The notes beneath the pieces are model-generated. The model searched no databases. It was not told where the DNA came from and was given only the letters and a program-made list of their open reading frames with translations. From Cognatishimia sp. SS12 (GTDB taxonomy: Bacteria > Pseudomonadota > Alphaproteobacteria > Rhodobacterales > Rhodobacteraceae): a stretch of 64,000 bases of DNA. Positions 19,823 to 29,398 of the stretch are shown here, in pieces. The position numbers were made by a program, and so were the translations under genes. Location: assembly GCF_028369055.1 (NCBI RefSeq), contig NZ_JAQNCZ010000002.1, positions 434,001 to 498,000 of the forward strand, read 5' to 3'. How positions within the stretch are numbered: position 1 is the first letter of the stretch; each line of letters begins with the position of its first letter.

Positions 19823-21190
19823 TTACGCTTCCAGCGCGCGACGCAGCATTTCCAGATCTTCGGCGATCTGACCGTCAGAACTGCGCAGCTCTTCGATGCG
19901 TTTCACACCGTGCATGACCGTGGTGTGGTCGCGCCCACCAAAGCGGCGGCCGATTTCAGGCAGGCTGCGGCTGGTCAGCTGTTTGCACAGGAACATGGCG
20001 ACCTGACGTGGCCGGGCAAAGGTGCGCACACGCTTGGGGCCGATCATGTCGGACAGGCGAATGTTGTAATGGTCGGCCACGCGACGCTGAATCTCTTCAA
20101 CGCTGATCTTGCGCTCGCTGGCGCGCAGAACGTCCGACAGGCAATCCTGCGTCAGCTCCATGGTGATTTCGCGGCCCACAAGCGAGGCGAAGGCAAAGAG
20201 GCGGGTCAGAGCCCCTTCCAGAACGCGCACGTTGGTGGAAATGCGATGGGCCAGAAACTCCAGCACGCCGGGCGCAAGTTGCAGGTCGGGATATTGCGCT
20301 TTGTATTGGTCCACCTTGCTTTGCAGGATGCCAAGGCGCAATTCGTAGTCGGTGGGATGCAGATCGACCACAAGGCCGCATTGCAGGCGCGAGCGAATGC
20401 GATCTTCCATATCCTTGATCTCACCGGGCGCGCGATCGGCCGAAATGATGATCTGTTTGTTCTGATCCACCAGCGCGTTGAACGTGTGGAAGAACTCTTC
20501 CTGTGTGGAATCCTTGCCAGCGATAAACTGCACGTCATCCACCATCAGGACATCCACAGAGCGGAACAGCTCTTTGAAGTCCATCATCTTGCGGTCGCGC
20601 AGTGCCTGCACAAAGCGATACATGAATTGTTCAGCCGACAGGTAAAGCACATTCAGGTCCGGGCGCTGCGTCTGCAATTCCCAGGCGATGGCGTGCATCA
20701 GGTGGGTTTTACCAAGGCCAACCCCACCGTAAAGGAACAGCGGGTTGAAGGTCACTGGGCCGCCTTCGGCGACGCGCCGGGCGGCGGCATTGGCAAGCTC
20801 GTTCGGCTTGCCGACGACAAAGGTATCAAATGTAAAGCGCGCATCCAGCGGGGCACCGGGCAGATCGGTTTTCAGGGAGCTTGCGTCAGCAGCGACAGCG
20901 CGTGCGCCGGCGTTTGGTTTGCTGCTGCTGGCGTGATTGCGATTGGCCGCAGACCCAACGCGGAAATGGACGCGCTGTACGTCTTCACCCGCTTGCGAAA
21001 GCTGATGAATGATCAGATCACCAAAGTTTTGCGAGACATAGTTGCCGATGAAGTTGGTTGGCACTGTAAAGGTGGCCACGCCATCGCTCAGCTCCGCGAG
21101 TTGCAGCGGTTCGATCCAAGCTTTGTAGTTGTTCTGCCCAACGGTGTTCAGAAGGTCTTCCTGAAGTGACCCCCACTGTTCCTGTGTCAT
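19823..21190 (-). CDS. dnaA: Chromosomal replication initiator protein DnaA
   Basis: This 455-residue initiator opens the origin. Domain I is N-terminal (QWGSLQEDLLNTVGQNNYKA). A short, poorly conserved linker is followed by the AAA+ domain III with Walker A (YGGVGLGKTHLMHA near residue 158), Walker B (VDVLMVDDVQFI) and an arginine finger region (NVRVLEGALTRL). The DNA-binding domain IV ends in the DnaA signature (GRDHTTVMHGVKRIEEL). Four GANTC sites lie in the 474 bases upstream. In related alphaproteobacteria CcrM methylation of such sites influences dnaA transcription; that is inference here. Confidence 0.98.
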   Translation of the reverse strand: MTQEQWGSLQEDLLNTVGQNNYKAWIEPLQLAELSDGVATFTVPTNFIGNYVSQNFGDLIIHQLSQAGEDVQRVHFRVGSAANRNHASSSKPNAGARAVAADASSLKTDLPGAPLDARFTFDTFVVGKPNELANAAARRVAEGGPVTFNPLFLYGGVGLGKTHLMHAIAWELQTQRPDLNVLYLSAEQFMYRFVQALRDRKMMDFKELFRSVDVLMVDDVQFIAGKDSTQEEFFHTFNALVDQNKQIIISADRAPGEIKDMEDRIRSRLQCGLVVDLHPTDYELRLGILQSKVDQYKAQYPDLQLAPGVLEFLAHRISTNVRVLEGALTRLFAFASLVGREITMELTQDCLSDVLRASERKISVEEIQRRVADHYNIRLSDMIGPKRVRTFARPRQVAMFLCKQLTSRSLPEIGRRFGGRDHTTVMHGVKRIEELRSSDGQIAEDLEMLRRALEA

Positions 21191-21664
21191 TCGTCCCCGA
21201 TTCCGCTTCTGCCAATGGGCTTACGCCCCGTCTATTGCCTTCCCTAAGCAATCACAGGGTCGCAGCGGGCAGAAGGTCGCAACACAGAATGGCAACAAGA
21301 CATAACTTTCCTGTCCCGAGAAAGTCCCCACTTTCTCTGGCATCATGTCTTTCTTGCGCACTAAGTGCGAGCAAACAGGCATGGCTTCTTGCAATACTCA
21401 ATACCCCGCCTGAATGCGGCGAATGCACTTTGAGTTGTAATGCAAGCTGCGATTTAGCGGTTTCGCTATTTCGCGCCGGCCCCCCGATGTGACGATGTGA
21501 ATCGCTGGATTGAAGGTAGCAATTCCGACTTGTTCCGAGCAACCGATCTTCGATCTTGACTCTGCAAAAGCGAAAAAAGAATCTCTTTGGGGCGTCGGGA
21601 ATGACATAAAAATAAGGCGCTGCCAAAACGACAGCGCCTTAAATTTCAAAGCTTTGATAGGGAC
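21191..21664. other. dnaA upstream region (474 bases) with four GANTC sites
   Basis: There is no convincing gene here. The region holds the dnaA promoter (minus strand) and the rpsT terminator. GANTC, the CcrM methylation site, occurs at 21199, 21499, 21558 and 21579. I found no consensus DnaA box (TTATCCACA) on either strand, so the sequence does not support calling it the replication origin. Confidence 0.6.
21603..21640 (-). terminator. Intrinsic terminator of rpsT
   Basis: AAGGCGCTG / CAGCGCCTT (21614-21622 with 21632-21640) forms a perfect 9-base-pair stem. On the minus strand it is followed by ATTTTTATG. It lies 24 bases past the rpsT stop. Confidence 0.88.
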
Positions 21665-21928
21665 TTAGCCCAGGGCTTTTACACGTGCCGCCAGACGCGA
21701 GATTTTGCGCGAAGCGGTGTTCTTGTGGAAGACGCCTTTGGTCACGCCGCGCATTACTTCTGGTTGTGCTGCTTTCAGCGCTTCAGCTGCTGCAGATTGA
21801 TCGCCGGAAGCGATCGCTTCTTCGACGGTGCGCAGGAAGGTGCGGATGCGCGAACGGCGTGCTTTGTTGACGGCGAAACGACGCTCGTTCTGACGGGCGC
21901 GTTTTTTAGCTTGTGGTGAGTTTGCCAT
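21665..21928 (-). CDS. rpsT: 30S ribosomal protein S20
   Basis: This 87-residue, lysine/arginine-rich protein binds 16S rRNA during assembly of the small subunit. It begins [17 protein letters not shown], the usual S20 start, so the ATG at 21928 is chosen over the longer frame reaching 21985. The core ([31 protein letters not shown]) is complete. It is a single-gene unit upstream of dnaA on the same strand, closed by its own terminator. Confidence 0.97.
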   Translation of the reverse strand: MANSPQAKKRARQNERRFAVNKARRSRIRTFLRTVEEAIASGDQSAAAEALKAAQPEVMRGVTKGVFHKNTASRKISRLAARVKALG

Positions 21929-22239
21929 GAATCTCAGACCTTTATTTCGTGTTCGTTGCGATGCGGTTGCGTGACTGCCGCCCAAACGGGTCTGCCCAAT
22001 CTCTTGGGACGATTCTTGCCTAAGCGGGCATCACGCGCATGTATGACGGCGGCGTATACAGAGATTCCCGCCGCTTGGAAAGCGTTAATTCAGGGCATCG
22101 AATCGTGGCCGATTGGCAACGCTCAAGAAACGGTCTGTTTCATCGTCTGGGGCCTTGCGAAGAGAATCGCAAATCTATGTAACCCAGACATGACAAAGGC
22201 CGCCCAAGCGGCGGCCTTCTTCGTTGATGCAGCGCAAGA
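21929..22239. other. Intergenic region between rpsT and the enoyl-CoA hydratase
   Basis: These 311 bases contain no convincing gene. They should include the rpsT promoter on the minus strand. A terminator for the hydratase occupies 22188-22218. Nothing else was recognised. Confidence 0.5.
22188..22218 (-). terminator. Intrinsic terminator of the enoyl-CoA hydratase gene
   Basis: AAGGCCGCC / GGCGGCCTT (22196-22204 with 22210-22218, loop CAAGC) forms a perfect GC-rich stem. On the minus strand it is followed by a short TTTGT run, 21 bases beyond the hydratase stop. Confidence 0.75.
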
Positions 22240-23016
22240 TCACTTGCCGCGGAATTGCGCCTCGCGCTTCTCCTGGAAGGCTTCCATGCCCTCCTTTTGA
22301 TCCTCAGTCGCAAAGAGCGAATGGAAGAGGCGGCGTTCAAACAGAATGCCTTCGGACAGCGTGGTCTCATAGGCGCGGTTCACCGCTTCTTTCGCGGCCA
22401 TCGAGGCGATCACGGATTTCACCGCAATCTTCTGCGCTGCGCCCAAAGCTTCGTCCATCAGCTTTTTGGCCGGCACAACACGCGACACCAATCCGGCCCG
22501 CTCTGCTTCTTCGGCGTCCATGAAGCGTCCGGTCAGATGCATGTCCATGGATTTGGACTTGCCGACAAGGCGCGTCAGGCGCTGCGTGCCGCCGATCCCG
22601 GCGATGACGCCAAGGTTGATTTCCGGCTGGCCGAATTTTGCGGTGTCCGAGGCAATGATGAAATCGCACATCATCGCCAGTTCGCAGCCCCCGCCTAGGG
22701 CATAGCCAGATACCGCGGCGATGATCGGCTTACGGGTGTTGACCACGGCGTCACCTTCGCGGGCAAAGAAATTCGACAGGAACATGTCCACGAATGTCTT
22801 TTCGGCCATCTCTTTGATATCGGCCCCGGCAGCAAAGGCCTTTTCCGATCCGGTCAGGACAATGCAGCGCACCTTGTCGTTGGTGTCCGCTTCCTCCAGG
22901 GCCTGTGCCAGTTCGCCCAGCAACTGCGAGTTCAGCGCATTCAATGCGTCTGGGCGATTCAGCTTGATCAGTGCTACGTGATCTTCAACTTCGACGATGA
23001 TCGTCTCAAAAGCCAT
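22240..23016 (-). CDS. Enoyl-CoA hydratase/isomerase (crotonase family)
   Basis: This 258-residue crotonase-fold protein hydrates trans-2-enoyl-CoA in fatty-acid or amino-acid breakdown. The oxyanion-hole region is [14 protein letters not shown] near residue 60. The second conserved block, [16 protein letters not shown], is near residue 105. The two catalytic glutamates of hydratases fit [18 protein letters not shown] and GCELAM. It matches short-chain (FadB1/PaaF-like) hydratases. It is a single-gene unit with its own terminator, upstream of rpsT. Confidence 0.93.
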   Translation of the reverse strand: MAFETIIVEVEDHVALIKLNRPDALNALNSQLLGELAQALEEADTNDKVRCIVLTGSEKAFAAGADIKEMAEKTFVDMFLSNFFAREGDAVVNTRKPIIAAVSGYALGGGCELAMMCDFIIASDTAKFGQPEINLGVIAGIGGTQRLTRLVGKSKSMDMHLTGRFMDAEEAERAGLVSRVVPAKKLMDEALGAAQKIAVKSVIASMAAKEAVNRAYETTLSEGILFERRLFHSLFATEDQKEGMEAFQEKREAQFRGK

Positions 23017-23080
23017 GTATCTGCTTTCTGTTGTTTCCGGTCAGGAACGATTCCTTACCATCTGGAGGGGGTGGATCAAG

Positions 23081-23932
23081 TTATCTTTGGCATTGCGGAC
23101 AATAGAAGGATGACCGACCGGACTGCGTGATTCGGCCAATGACCCCCGCACAGCCCGGGGTTCGGCAGGGGTCCCCTTCGCGTCCATAAACATCAAAGCG
23201 ATGCTGAAAATATCCAAGTTCTCCATTGGCTTGGCGAAAATCTCGCAACGATGATCCCCCCGCTTCAATGGCATCGGACAGCACCTGGCGAATGATCGAA
23301 ACAAGCGGGCGAACCTCGGTTTCTTTTAATGTGTTGACGTGGCGTATTGGGCTGATTTTCGCTCTGAAGAGCGCCTCGCAGACATAGATGTTCCCCAAAC
23401 CGGCGACAATTTTCTGATCCAGCAGCGCAGATTTGATCGGCGTGCGCCGTCCCTGAAGCCGCGCAATCAGATAGGACTCGTTAAAATCATTGCTCAGAGG
23501 TTCAGGGCCAATAGAGGCCAGCAAGGGATGCTGCGGCGCGGTTGCCGTGTCCAGCAAGTCCATGGCCCCGAAGCGGCGCGGATCGTTAAACGTGATGCGC
23601 GCGCCATTGGCCATTTCAAACACCACATGGTCGTGTTTTTGCGGCGCGGGGTGGTCGTGTTGGAAGCGCCCCAGCGGATCACCAGAGATCAGCATCCGTC
23701 CGGACATGCCAAGATGAATGAGCAGGGTTTCACCGGTGGACAGCTCGGCCAGAATATATTTCGAGCGCCGCCGCAGCTGCTGCACCGTCGCGCCGGTCAG
23801 CCGATCGGCCATGTTTTCTGGAAACGGCCAGCGCAGGTCAGGGCGATTCACATGCGCCTTGGCGATCTGCACCGCCTCCATCACGGGCGCAAGACCGCGC
23901 CGCACGGTTTCAACTTCGGGTAATTCGGGCAT
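23081..23932 (-). CDS. mutM: Formamidopyrimidine-DNA glycosylase (Fpg/MutM)
   Basis: This 283-residue bifunctional glycosylase/AP lyase removes 8-oxoguanine and formamidopyrimidines. The ATG at 23932 gives the obligatory [14 protein letters not shown] start, with catalytic Pro2 and Glu3 after Met removal; the frame extends 25 residues further upstream without similarity. Lys58 lies in RRSKYIL. A C-terminal zinc finger C-x4-C-x16-C-x2-C ends in CPQCQR and is intact. The gene is divergent from ubiE. Confidence 0.97.
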   Translation of the reverse strand: MPELPEVETVRRGLAPVMEAVQIAKAHVNRPDLRWPFPENMADRLTGATVQQLRRRSKYILAELSTGETLLIHLGMSGRMLISGDPLGRFQHDHPAPQKHDHVVFEMANGARITFNDPRRFGAMDLLDTATAPQHPLLASIGPEPLSNDFNESYLIARLQGRRTPIKSALLDQKIVAGLGNIYVCEALFRAKISPIRHVNTLKETEVRPLVSIIRQVLSDAIEAGGSSLRDFRQANGELGYFQHRFDVYGREGDPCRTPGCAGVIGRITQSGRSSFYCPQCQR

Positions 23933-24048
23933 TGTGGTCCTTTGGCTTGGCTTGCCTCTGCATACAGCGAAACGCGGCGGCCATACAGCGCATTGTCTGG
24001 GCCGCAATCGCCCTATATGTAAGGCGCAACAGCAAAGATGGCAGTGAC

Positions 24049-24801
24049 ATGAGCGAGCAAGAGCAAAGAACCACCCATTTCGGGTTCGAAACCGTTCCAG
24101 AATCCGAAAAGGCCGGGCGTGTGCAGGGGGTCTTTGGCTCGGTTGCCAGCAAGTACGACGTGATGAATGACGTGATGAGCATGGGGATCCACCGCATCTG
24201 GAAAGACGCGATGATGGATTGGCTTGCGCCGCGTCCCGGTCAGAGGCTTTTGGATGTCGCCGGCGGCACCGGAGACATCTCGTTCCGCTTTCTCGCGCGG
24301 GCAGGCGAGGGCCATGCCACGGTCTGTGATCTGACCGAACCGATGCTTGTCGCCGGCCGGCAGCGCGCCGAGGCGGACAATCTCGCCGAGAGCCTTGATT
24401 GGGTGGTGGGCGACGCCATGGCGCTGCCCTTTGCCGACAACAGCTTTGATGTCTACACCATCAGCTTTGGCATCCGGAATGTCACGCGCCCGCAAGAGGC
24501 GCTGAACGAAGCTTACCGTGTGCTCAAACCCGGTGGCCGCCTGATGGTGCTGGAATTCAGCCAGCTGCCGAACCCGGCGATGCAATGGGCCTATGATCGC
24601 TATTCCTTCAATGTGATCCCGGAAATGGGTAAGTTGATCGCCGATGATCGCGACAGCTATCAATATCTGGTCGAAAGCATCCGCAAATTCCCGGATCAGG
24701 AGACTTTCCTGGGCATGGTGCGTCAGGCGGGGTTTGAAAACGCGAAATACCGCAACCTCAGCTTGGGCATTGCCGCGCTGCATTCGGGTTGGAAAATCTA
24801 A
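24049..24801 (+). CDS. ubiE: Ubiquinone/menaquinone biosynthesis C-methyltransferase UbiE
   Basis: This 250-residue SAM-dependent methyltransferase methylates the quinone ring precursor. SAM motif I is [16 protein letters not shown] near residue 65. Family blocks include [34 protein letters not shown] and [10 protein letters not shown]. It ends in AALHSGWKI, as UbiE proteins do. The ATG at 24049 gives the normal length; the frame is open 39 codons further upstream. The ubiB start follows after one base, forming a two-gene ubiquinone unit. Confidence 0.97.
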   Translation: MSEQEQRTTHFGFETVPESEKAGRVQGVFGSVASKYDVMNDVMSMGIHRIWKDAMMDWLAPRPGQRLLDVAGGTGDISFRFLARAGEGHATVCDLTEPMLVAGRQRAEADNLAESLDWVVGDAMALPFADNSFDVYTISFGIRNVTRPQEALNEAYRVLKPGGRLMVLEFSQLPNPAMQWAYDRYSFNVIPEMGKLIADDRDSYQYLVESIRKFPDQETFLGMVRQAGFENAKYRNLSLGIAALHSGWKI

Positions 24802-24802
24802 C

Positions 24803-26332
24803 ATGCGCGGACCTCACAATATCTGGCGCCTCATCCGCACTGGGGCCACCCTTGAACGCACCGGCGCAATGGGCGTTGTCTTAACCGCATTTGAGGCACC
24901 CCGCGCCTTGCGCATCCTGGCGCGCAGCTTGGTCTGGCCGTTTCGCTGGCTCGGCATCAAAGGCGACGTGACCCAGCCGCCGGTTGTGCGTGCGCTGACA
25001 GCGCTTGGCCCGGCCTATATCAAGTTCGGACAGGTTCTCTCGACACGCCCAGATGTGGTGGGCGCAGAAATGGCCACGCAGCTGCGTGTCCTGCAGGACA
25101 AGCTGCCCCCGTTTAGCATTGCCGCCGCCAAACAGGCCGTCGCCCAAGAGCTCGGCCGTCCGGCGGATGCGGTGTTTTCCGAATTCTCCGAACCTGTCGC
25201 CGCTGCGTCGATTGCGCAGGTCCACAAGGCGCGCTTGGCCGATACCGGCGAAACCGTGGCAGTCAAAGTGCTGCGTCCGGGTATCGAGCGCGCGTTTCGC
25301 AAAGACGTGGATGCGTTTTACTTTGCTGCGGATGTCATTGAATTCATCGCGCCGTTTTCGCGCCGCCTGCGCCCGCGGGCGGTGATCGAACATTTTGACG
25401 GTGTCGTGACCGGCGAGTTGGATCTGCGGCTTGAAAGCGCGTCAGCCAGTGAATTTTCCGCCAATACCCAGGGCGATGCGGGCTTTCAGGTGCCTGTCGT
25501 CAAATGGGAATATTCGAGCCGCCGCGTGATGACGATGGATTGGGCCGAAGGCGTGTCACTTGGCGATAACGCCGCGCTGGACGCCGCAGGGCATGATCGC
25601 CACGCGCTCGGCAGCCGGGTGCTGCAACTCTTTCTCAGCCACGCCTTGCGCGATGGGTTCTTTCACGCGGATATGCATCAAGGCAATCTGAAGGTTGCGG
25701 CCAATGGGGACATCATTGCCTATGATTTTGGCATCATGGGGCATATCGATGAATACACCCGCCGGGTCTATGCCGAGATCCTCTTTGGGTTCATCCAGCG
25801 CGACTATCAGCGTGTCGCTGAGGTACATTTTGAGGCAGGCTATGTCTCGGCGCATCAGGATGTGGATGAGTTTGCCCGCGCCCTGCGCGCGGTCGGCGAG
25901 CCGATTTTCGGCATGGACGCCACCAGGATTTCCATGGGCCGTTTGCTCAATTACCTCTTTGAAGTCACCGAACGTTTCGGCATGGAAACCCGCACCGAGC
26001 TGATCCTACTGCAACGCACTATGGTTGTGGTCGAGGGTGTGGCGCGCTCGCTCGATAACACGATCAACATCTGGGACGTCGCCAAACCCGTGGTCGGGGG
26101 CTATATCAAAGACTCCATCGGCCCCCGTGCGCTGGCGCAGGATCTGATGAAAACCGCGCGGGTGCTCGGCCGGTTCGGCCCGCGCCTGCCAAAGCTGGTG
26201 GAAGCGGCGCTGATCCGTCAGGCCAGCGAAGAGGAGGCCCCACAGCGCCGCGTCTGGCCCTGGGTACTAACTGGCGGCACAGCGGGGCTTGCGCTTGGTA
26301 TTGCGGGCACATTGGCGCTTTATTGGCTCTGA
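24803..26332 (+). CDS. ubiB: UbiB, ABC1/ADCK-like atypical kinase for ubiquinone biosynthesis
   Basis: This 509-residue membrane-anchored protein kinase-like ATPase is needed for ubiquinone production. It carries the UbiB hallmark GPAYIKFGQVLSTRPDVVG near residue 65, the alanine-rich loop EPVAAASIAQVHKA, a VAVKVLRPG lysine, the catalytic region FFHADMHQGN and a metal-binding YDFGIMG. One or two hydrophobic helices close the C-terminus (GLALGIAGTLALYWL). It is co-transcribed with ubiE (one base between) and ends at a bidirectional terminator. Confidence 0.96.
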   Translation: MRGPHNIWRLIRTGATLERTGAMGVVLTAFEAPRALRILARSLVWPFRWLGIKGDVTQPPVVRALTALGPAYIKFGQVLSTRPDVVGAEMATQLRVLQDKLPPFSIAAAKQAVAQELGRPADAVFSEFSEPVAAASIAQVHKARLADTGETVAVKVLRPGIERAFRKDVDAFYFAADVIEFIAPFSRRLRPRAVIEHFDGVVTGELDLRLESASASEFSANTQGDAGFQVPVVKWEYSSRRVMTMDWAEGVSLGDNAALDAAGHDRHALGSRVLQLFLSHALRDGFFHADMHQGNLKVAANGDIIAYDFGIMGHIDEYTRRVYAEILFGFIQRDYQRVAEVHFEAGYVSAHQDVDEFARALRAVGEPIFGMDATRISMGRLLNYLFEVTERFGMETRTELILLQRTMVVVEGVARSLDNTINIWDVAKPVVGGYIKDSIGPRALAQDLMKTARVLGRFGPRLPKLVEAALIRQASEEEAPQRRVWPWVLTGGTAGLALGIAGTLALYWL

Positions 26333-26365
26333 GGCCCTTTTGCGCGGCTGAGACCCTGCACCTCA

Positions 26366-26398
26366 CAAAAAAGCCCCGGTCACTGCCGGGGCTTTTTG
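26366..26398. terminator. Bidirectional intrinsic terminator between ubiB and dapA
   Basis: AAAAAGCCCCGG / CCGGGGCTTTTT (26368-26379 with 26386-26397) forms a 12-base-pair stem with A- and T-tracts on both sides. It serves convergent ubiB (plus) and dapA (minus). Confidence 0.95.
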
Positions 26399-26415
26399 CT
26401 GTCGTTGTCTTGCGT

Positions 26416-27291
26416 TTAGTTCATCAGGCCCGCGTGACGCATGGCGGCATCGATCTGCGCCTTGGTGCTGTCCAGCAGCCCGGTGAGCGGTGAGCGCACC
26501 TCATCCGAACACAGCCCAAGCTGCGACATTGCGTATTTCGCGCCAACCAGCCCCGGCTCCACAAAGATGGCTTCGTGCAGCGGGAAGAGGCGGTCCTGCA
26601 ATTCGAGCGCCGTGGCATAATCACCGGCCAGCGTTGCGGCCTGGAATTCTGCGCAGAGCTTTGGCGCGACGTTCGCCGTGACCGAGATACAGCCTTGGCC
26701 GCCATGGGCGTTGAACGCCAGCGCGGTGCCGTCCTCCCCGGAGAGCTGAATGAAATCGGTGCCGCAGGTAATGCGCTGCTGGCTGACGCGGTTGATATCG
26801 CCGGTGGCGTCTTTGACCCCGATGATACGCGGCAGTTTCGCAAGCTCACCCATGGTCTCAGGCGTCATGTCGATGATCGAGCGGCCCGGAATGTTGTAGA
26901 TGATGATCGGCAAGTTGCAGCAATCATGCAGCGCAGTGAAATGCGCAATCAGGCCGCGTTGCGTCGGCTTGTTGTAATAGGGCGTCACAACAAGACCGGC
27001 ATCTGCACCGGCTTTTTCGGCAAACTGCATCAGGCGCATCGCTTCGGCGGTGTTGTTGCTGCCAGCCCCCGCAATCACCGGCACGCGACCAGCGGCGGCG
27101 CGCACGACTTCTTGGATTACGGTCTCATGCTCTTCATGCGACAGTGTGGGGGATTCGCCGGTGGTGCCAACGGGAACAAAACCATTGGTTCCTTCGTTGA
27201 TATGCCATTCGACCAGCTTCTTAAGCGTATCCAAATCCAGCTCGCCGTTCTCGAACGGCGTGACGAGTGCGGGAAAAGACCCTTTGAACAT
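26416..27291 (-). CDS. dapA: 4-hydroxy-tetrahydrodipicolinate synthase
   Basis: This 291-residue TIM-barrel aldolase condenses pyruvate with aspartate semialdehyde in lysine and diaminopimelate synthesis. Visible signatures are [14 protein letters not shown] near residue 43, [23 protein letters not shown] (active-site Tyr) and GVKDATGD, containing the Schiff-base lysine near residue 160. It is a single gene, divergent from the lytic transglycosylase across 160 bases, so two cell-wall genes share an upstream region. Confidence 0.96.
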   Translation of the reverse strand: MFKGSFPALVTPFENGELDLDTLKKLVEWHINEGTNGFVPVGTTGESPTLSHEEHETVIQEVVRAAAGRVPVIAGAGSNNTAEAMRLMQFAEKAGADAGLVVTPYYNKPTQRGLIAHFTALHDCCNLPIIIYNIPGRSIIDMTPETMGELAKLPRIIGVKDATGDINRVSQQRITCGTDFIQLSGEDGTALAFNAHGGQGCISVTANVAPKLCAEFQAATLAGDYATALELQDRLFPLHEAIFVEPGLVGAKYAMSQLGLCSDEVRSPLTGLLDSTKAQIDAAMRHAGLMN

Positions 27292-27451
27292 GACACGCTC
27301 CTTTTGTTTTTTGCGTAGCTGGGCGAAACGCCCGTTTCAGATCGCGCGGACACTAGCGGGATGTTGCCACTTTGCCAAGTTAGGGATTGGCCCGCCGCGC
27401 CGGGATGTTAGGTTTCGGGTCATATCCAGTGTCACATGGGAAAATGCAAGC

Positions 27452-29389
27452 ATGTTAAAGGTTCTGAAAACCGGCTTTCTTGCCGTCTCGCTTCTTGTGC
27501 CGTCCTTGGGCGCGGCGCAGCTGAGCGATGCCATGGTGGGCGTGCGCTTTGGCGATTGGGAAGTGGCAGAAGCCGCCGTCGCCCGTGATGGGCAGATTTC
27601 CAAAGACATTGTGACTTGGCATCGTTTGCGCGCAGGCGAAGGGCGCGCGGAAGAGGCGATTGATTTCCTCGCGCGTCGCGGCGATTGGCCGGGCCTGCCC
27701 TATCTACGCAAACAGATGGAACCGGCCTTCTTGCTGGCCACGCCAAATGAGGTGCGCCGTTTTTTCGCGGACACGCTACCGCAAACCGCCGAAGGGGCCT
27801 TGGCCTATGCGCAGGCCCTGAAGGCCGCCGGGCAGGGGCCTGCCGCTGAGGCCCAGATTGTGACCGCCTGGACCTCCTTTGCCATGTCGGCAGACCTGCA
27901 GGCGCGCTATCTCGCGGATTTTGGGCGCGTGCTTGCGCCACATCACGAGGCGCGTCTGGACATGGCATTGTGGAATGGCTGGGAACGCAACGCCACAGAT
28001 ATGTATGCGCTGGTCAGCGAAGGGTGGCAAAAATTGGCCGCAGCACGGCTGGCACTGCGCGATGACGCCCCCGGTGTGGATGCGCTGATTGAGGCGGTGC
28101 CAAGCGCGCTGGCCGCGCACCCCGGGCTGGCGTATGAACGGTTTTCATGGCGCGCACGCAAAGGGCGCAATGCCTCGGCGATCGAATTGGCACTGGCGCA
28201 AAGCAAGGCCGGGAATTTGGGCAAGCCGAGCGCTTGGGCGGGCTGGCGACGCGCCCTGGCGCGCAGCGAAATGCGTGCGGGCAACCATAGTGCGGCTTAT
28301 CAATTGGCCAGCGGCCATGGGCTATTAGACGGCAGCAGCTATGCCGATCTTGAATGGCTGTCCGGCTATTTGGCGCTGCGCTATCAGAACAATCCGCAGC
28401 GTGCGCTGCAGCATTTCATTCGGTTTGAACAGGCGGTGGATACGCCGATTTCCTACGGGCGCGCAGGGTATTGGATAGGCCGCGCCTATGAGGCAATGGG
28501 TGACAAGGAGGCTGCGCAACGCGCCTATCAAGGCGGGGCGGCGCATCAGACCAGCTTTTATGGGTTGCTTGCGGCGGAAAAGGCCGGCGTTCCGTTTGAT
28601 GTCGGCCTGAGCGAGGGTTTGCCGCGCGCATGGCGACAGGCGGACTTTACCAAATCATCGGTTCACAGCGCGGCGCAGGCCCTGCATGCGGCCGGGGAAC
28701 TCAGCCTGGCAGAACGGTTCTGGACCCATCTCGCCGAAACGCAAGACCCGTCAAACATGGCGGCCATGGGCGCGATGGCGATCGACATGAACGAGCCGCA
28801 TTTGGCGGTCATGCTTGGCAAGCGTTTTGCGCAATACGGGCAGACCGTCACCGCGCCCTATTACGCGCTGCATTCTCTGGCCACGCGCCGGGATTTGCCC
28901 GTGCCACCGGAAATGGTGCTCTCGATTGCGCGCCGCGAAAGCGAATTTGACCCCAAAGTCGTCAGCGGAGCCAATGCACAGGGGCTGATGCAAATCCTGC
29001 CGGGCACCGCCAAAGAGGTCGCCGAAGAGATTGGCACCCCCTATTCAAAACCCCGCTTGCTGAGTGATCCGGCCTATAATGTCACGCTGGGCACTGCCTA
29101 TTTGGCGAAACTGATCGAAGAGTTTGACGGCAATGTCATCATGGTGGCCGCCGGATATAACGCAGGCCCCAGTCGCCCGACCCGTTGGATGGCCACCAAT
29201 GGCGACCCGCGCCGCCGTGGCGGCATGGATATCGTCGATTGGATCGAGCACATTCCGTTCAACGAAACCCGCAATTATGTGATGCGTGTTGCGGAGAGCC
29301 TGCCGGTTTACCGCGCCCGTCTGGGCAAAGCACCGTTGCCGGTGCCGTTCAGTCAGGAACTCGTGGGCCGCAGCCTGACTTCGGGCTGA
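27452..29389 (+). CDS. Lytic murein transglycosylase, Slt70 type
   Basis: This 645-residue periplasmic enzyme cleaves peptidoglycan to form 1,6-anhydromuropeptides. A signal peptide (LKTGFLAVSLLVPSLGAAQ) precedes a long helical, TPR-like superhelix (residues ~30-470). The C-terminal SLT domain has catalytic Glu496 in SIARRESEFDP, SGANAQGLMQILPGTA and VAAGYNAGPSRPTRW. The ATG at 27452 starts the signal peptide; the frame is open much further upstream but overlaps dapA. The stop is 9 bases from the convergent EamA gene. Confidence 0.94.
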   Translation: MLKVLKTGFLAVSLLVPSLGAAQLSDAMVGVRFGDWEVAEAAVARDGQISKDIVTWHRLRAGEGRAEEAIDFLARRGDWPGLPYLRKQMEPAFLLATPNEVRRFFADTLPQTAEGALAYAQALKAAGQGPAAEAQIVTAWTSFAMSADLQARYLADFGRVLAPHHEARLDMALWNGWERNATDMYALVSEGWQKLAAARLALRDDAPGVDALIEAVPSALAAHPGLAYERFSWRARKGRNASAIELALAQSKAGNLGKPSAWAGWRRALARSEMRAGNHSAAYQLASGHGLLDGSSYADLEWLSGYLALRYQNNPQRALQHFIRFEQAVDTPISYGRAGYWIGRAYEAMGDKEAAQRAYQGGAAHQTSFYGLLAAEKAGVPFDVGLSEGLPRAWRQADFTKSSVHSAAQALHAAGELSLAERFWTHLAETQDPSNMAAMGAMAIDMNEPHLAVMLGKRFAQYGQTVTAPYYALHSLATRRDLPVPPEMVLSIARRESEFDPKVVSGANAQGLMQILPGTAKEVAEEIGTPYSKPRLLSDPAYNVTLGTAYLAKLIEEFDGNVIMVAAGYNAGPSRPTRWMATNGDPRRRGGMDIVDWIEHIPFNETRNYVMRVAESLPVYRARLGKAPLPVPFSQELVGRSLTSG

Positions 29390-29398
29390 TGGGGCCGC

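Noticed and set aside
19811..21169. 452-codon plus-strand frame opposite dnaA
   Set aside because: It mirrors dnaA along its whole length and resembles no protein family.
21191..21664. Replication origin next to dnaA
   Set aside because: No TTATCCACA-type DnaA boxes or clear AT-rich unwinding element were found; in many alphaproteobacteria the origin is not beside dnaA.
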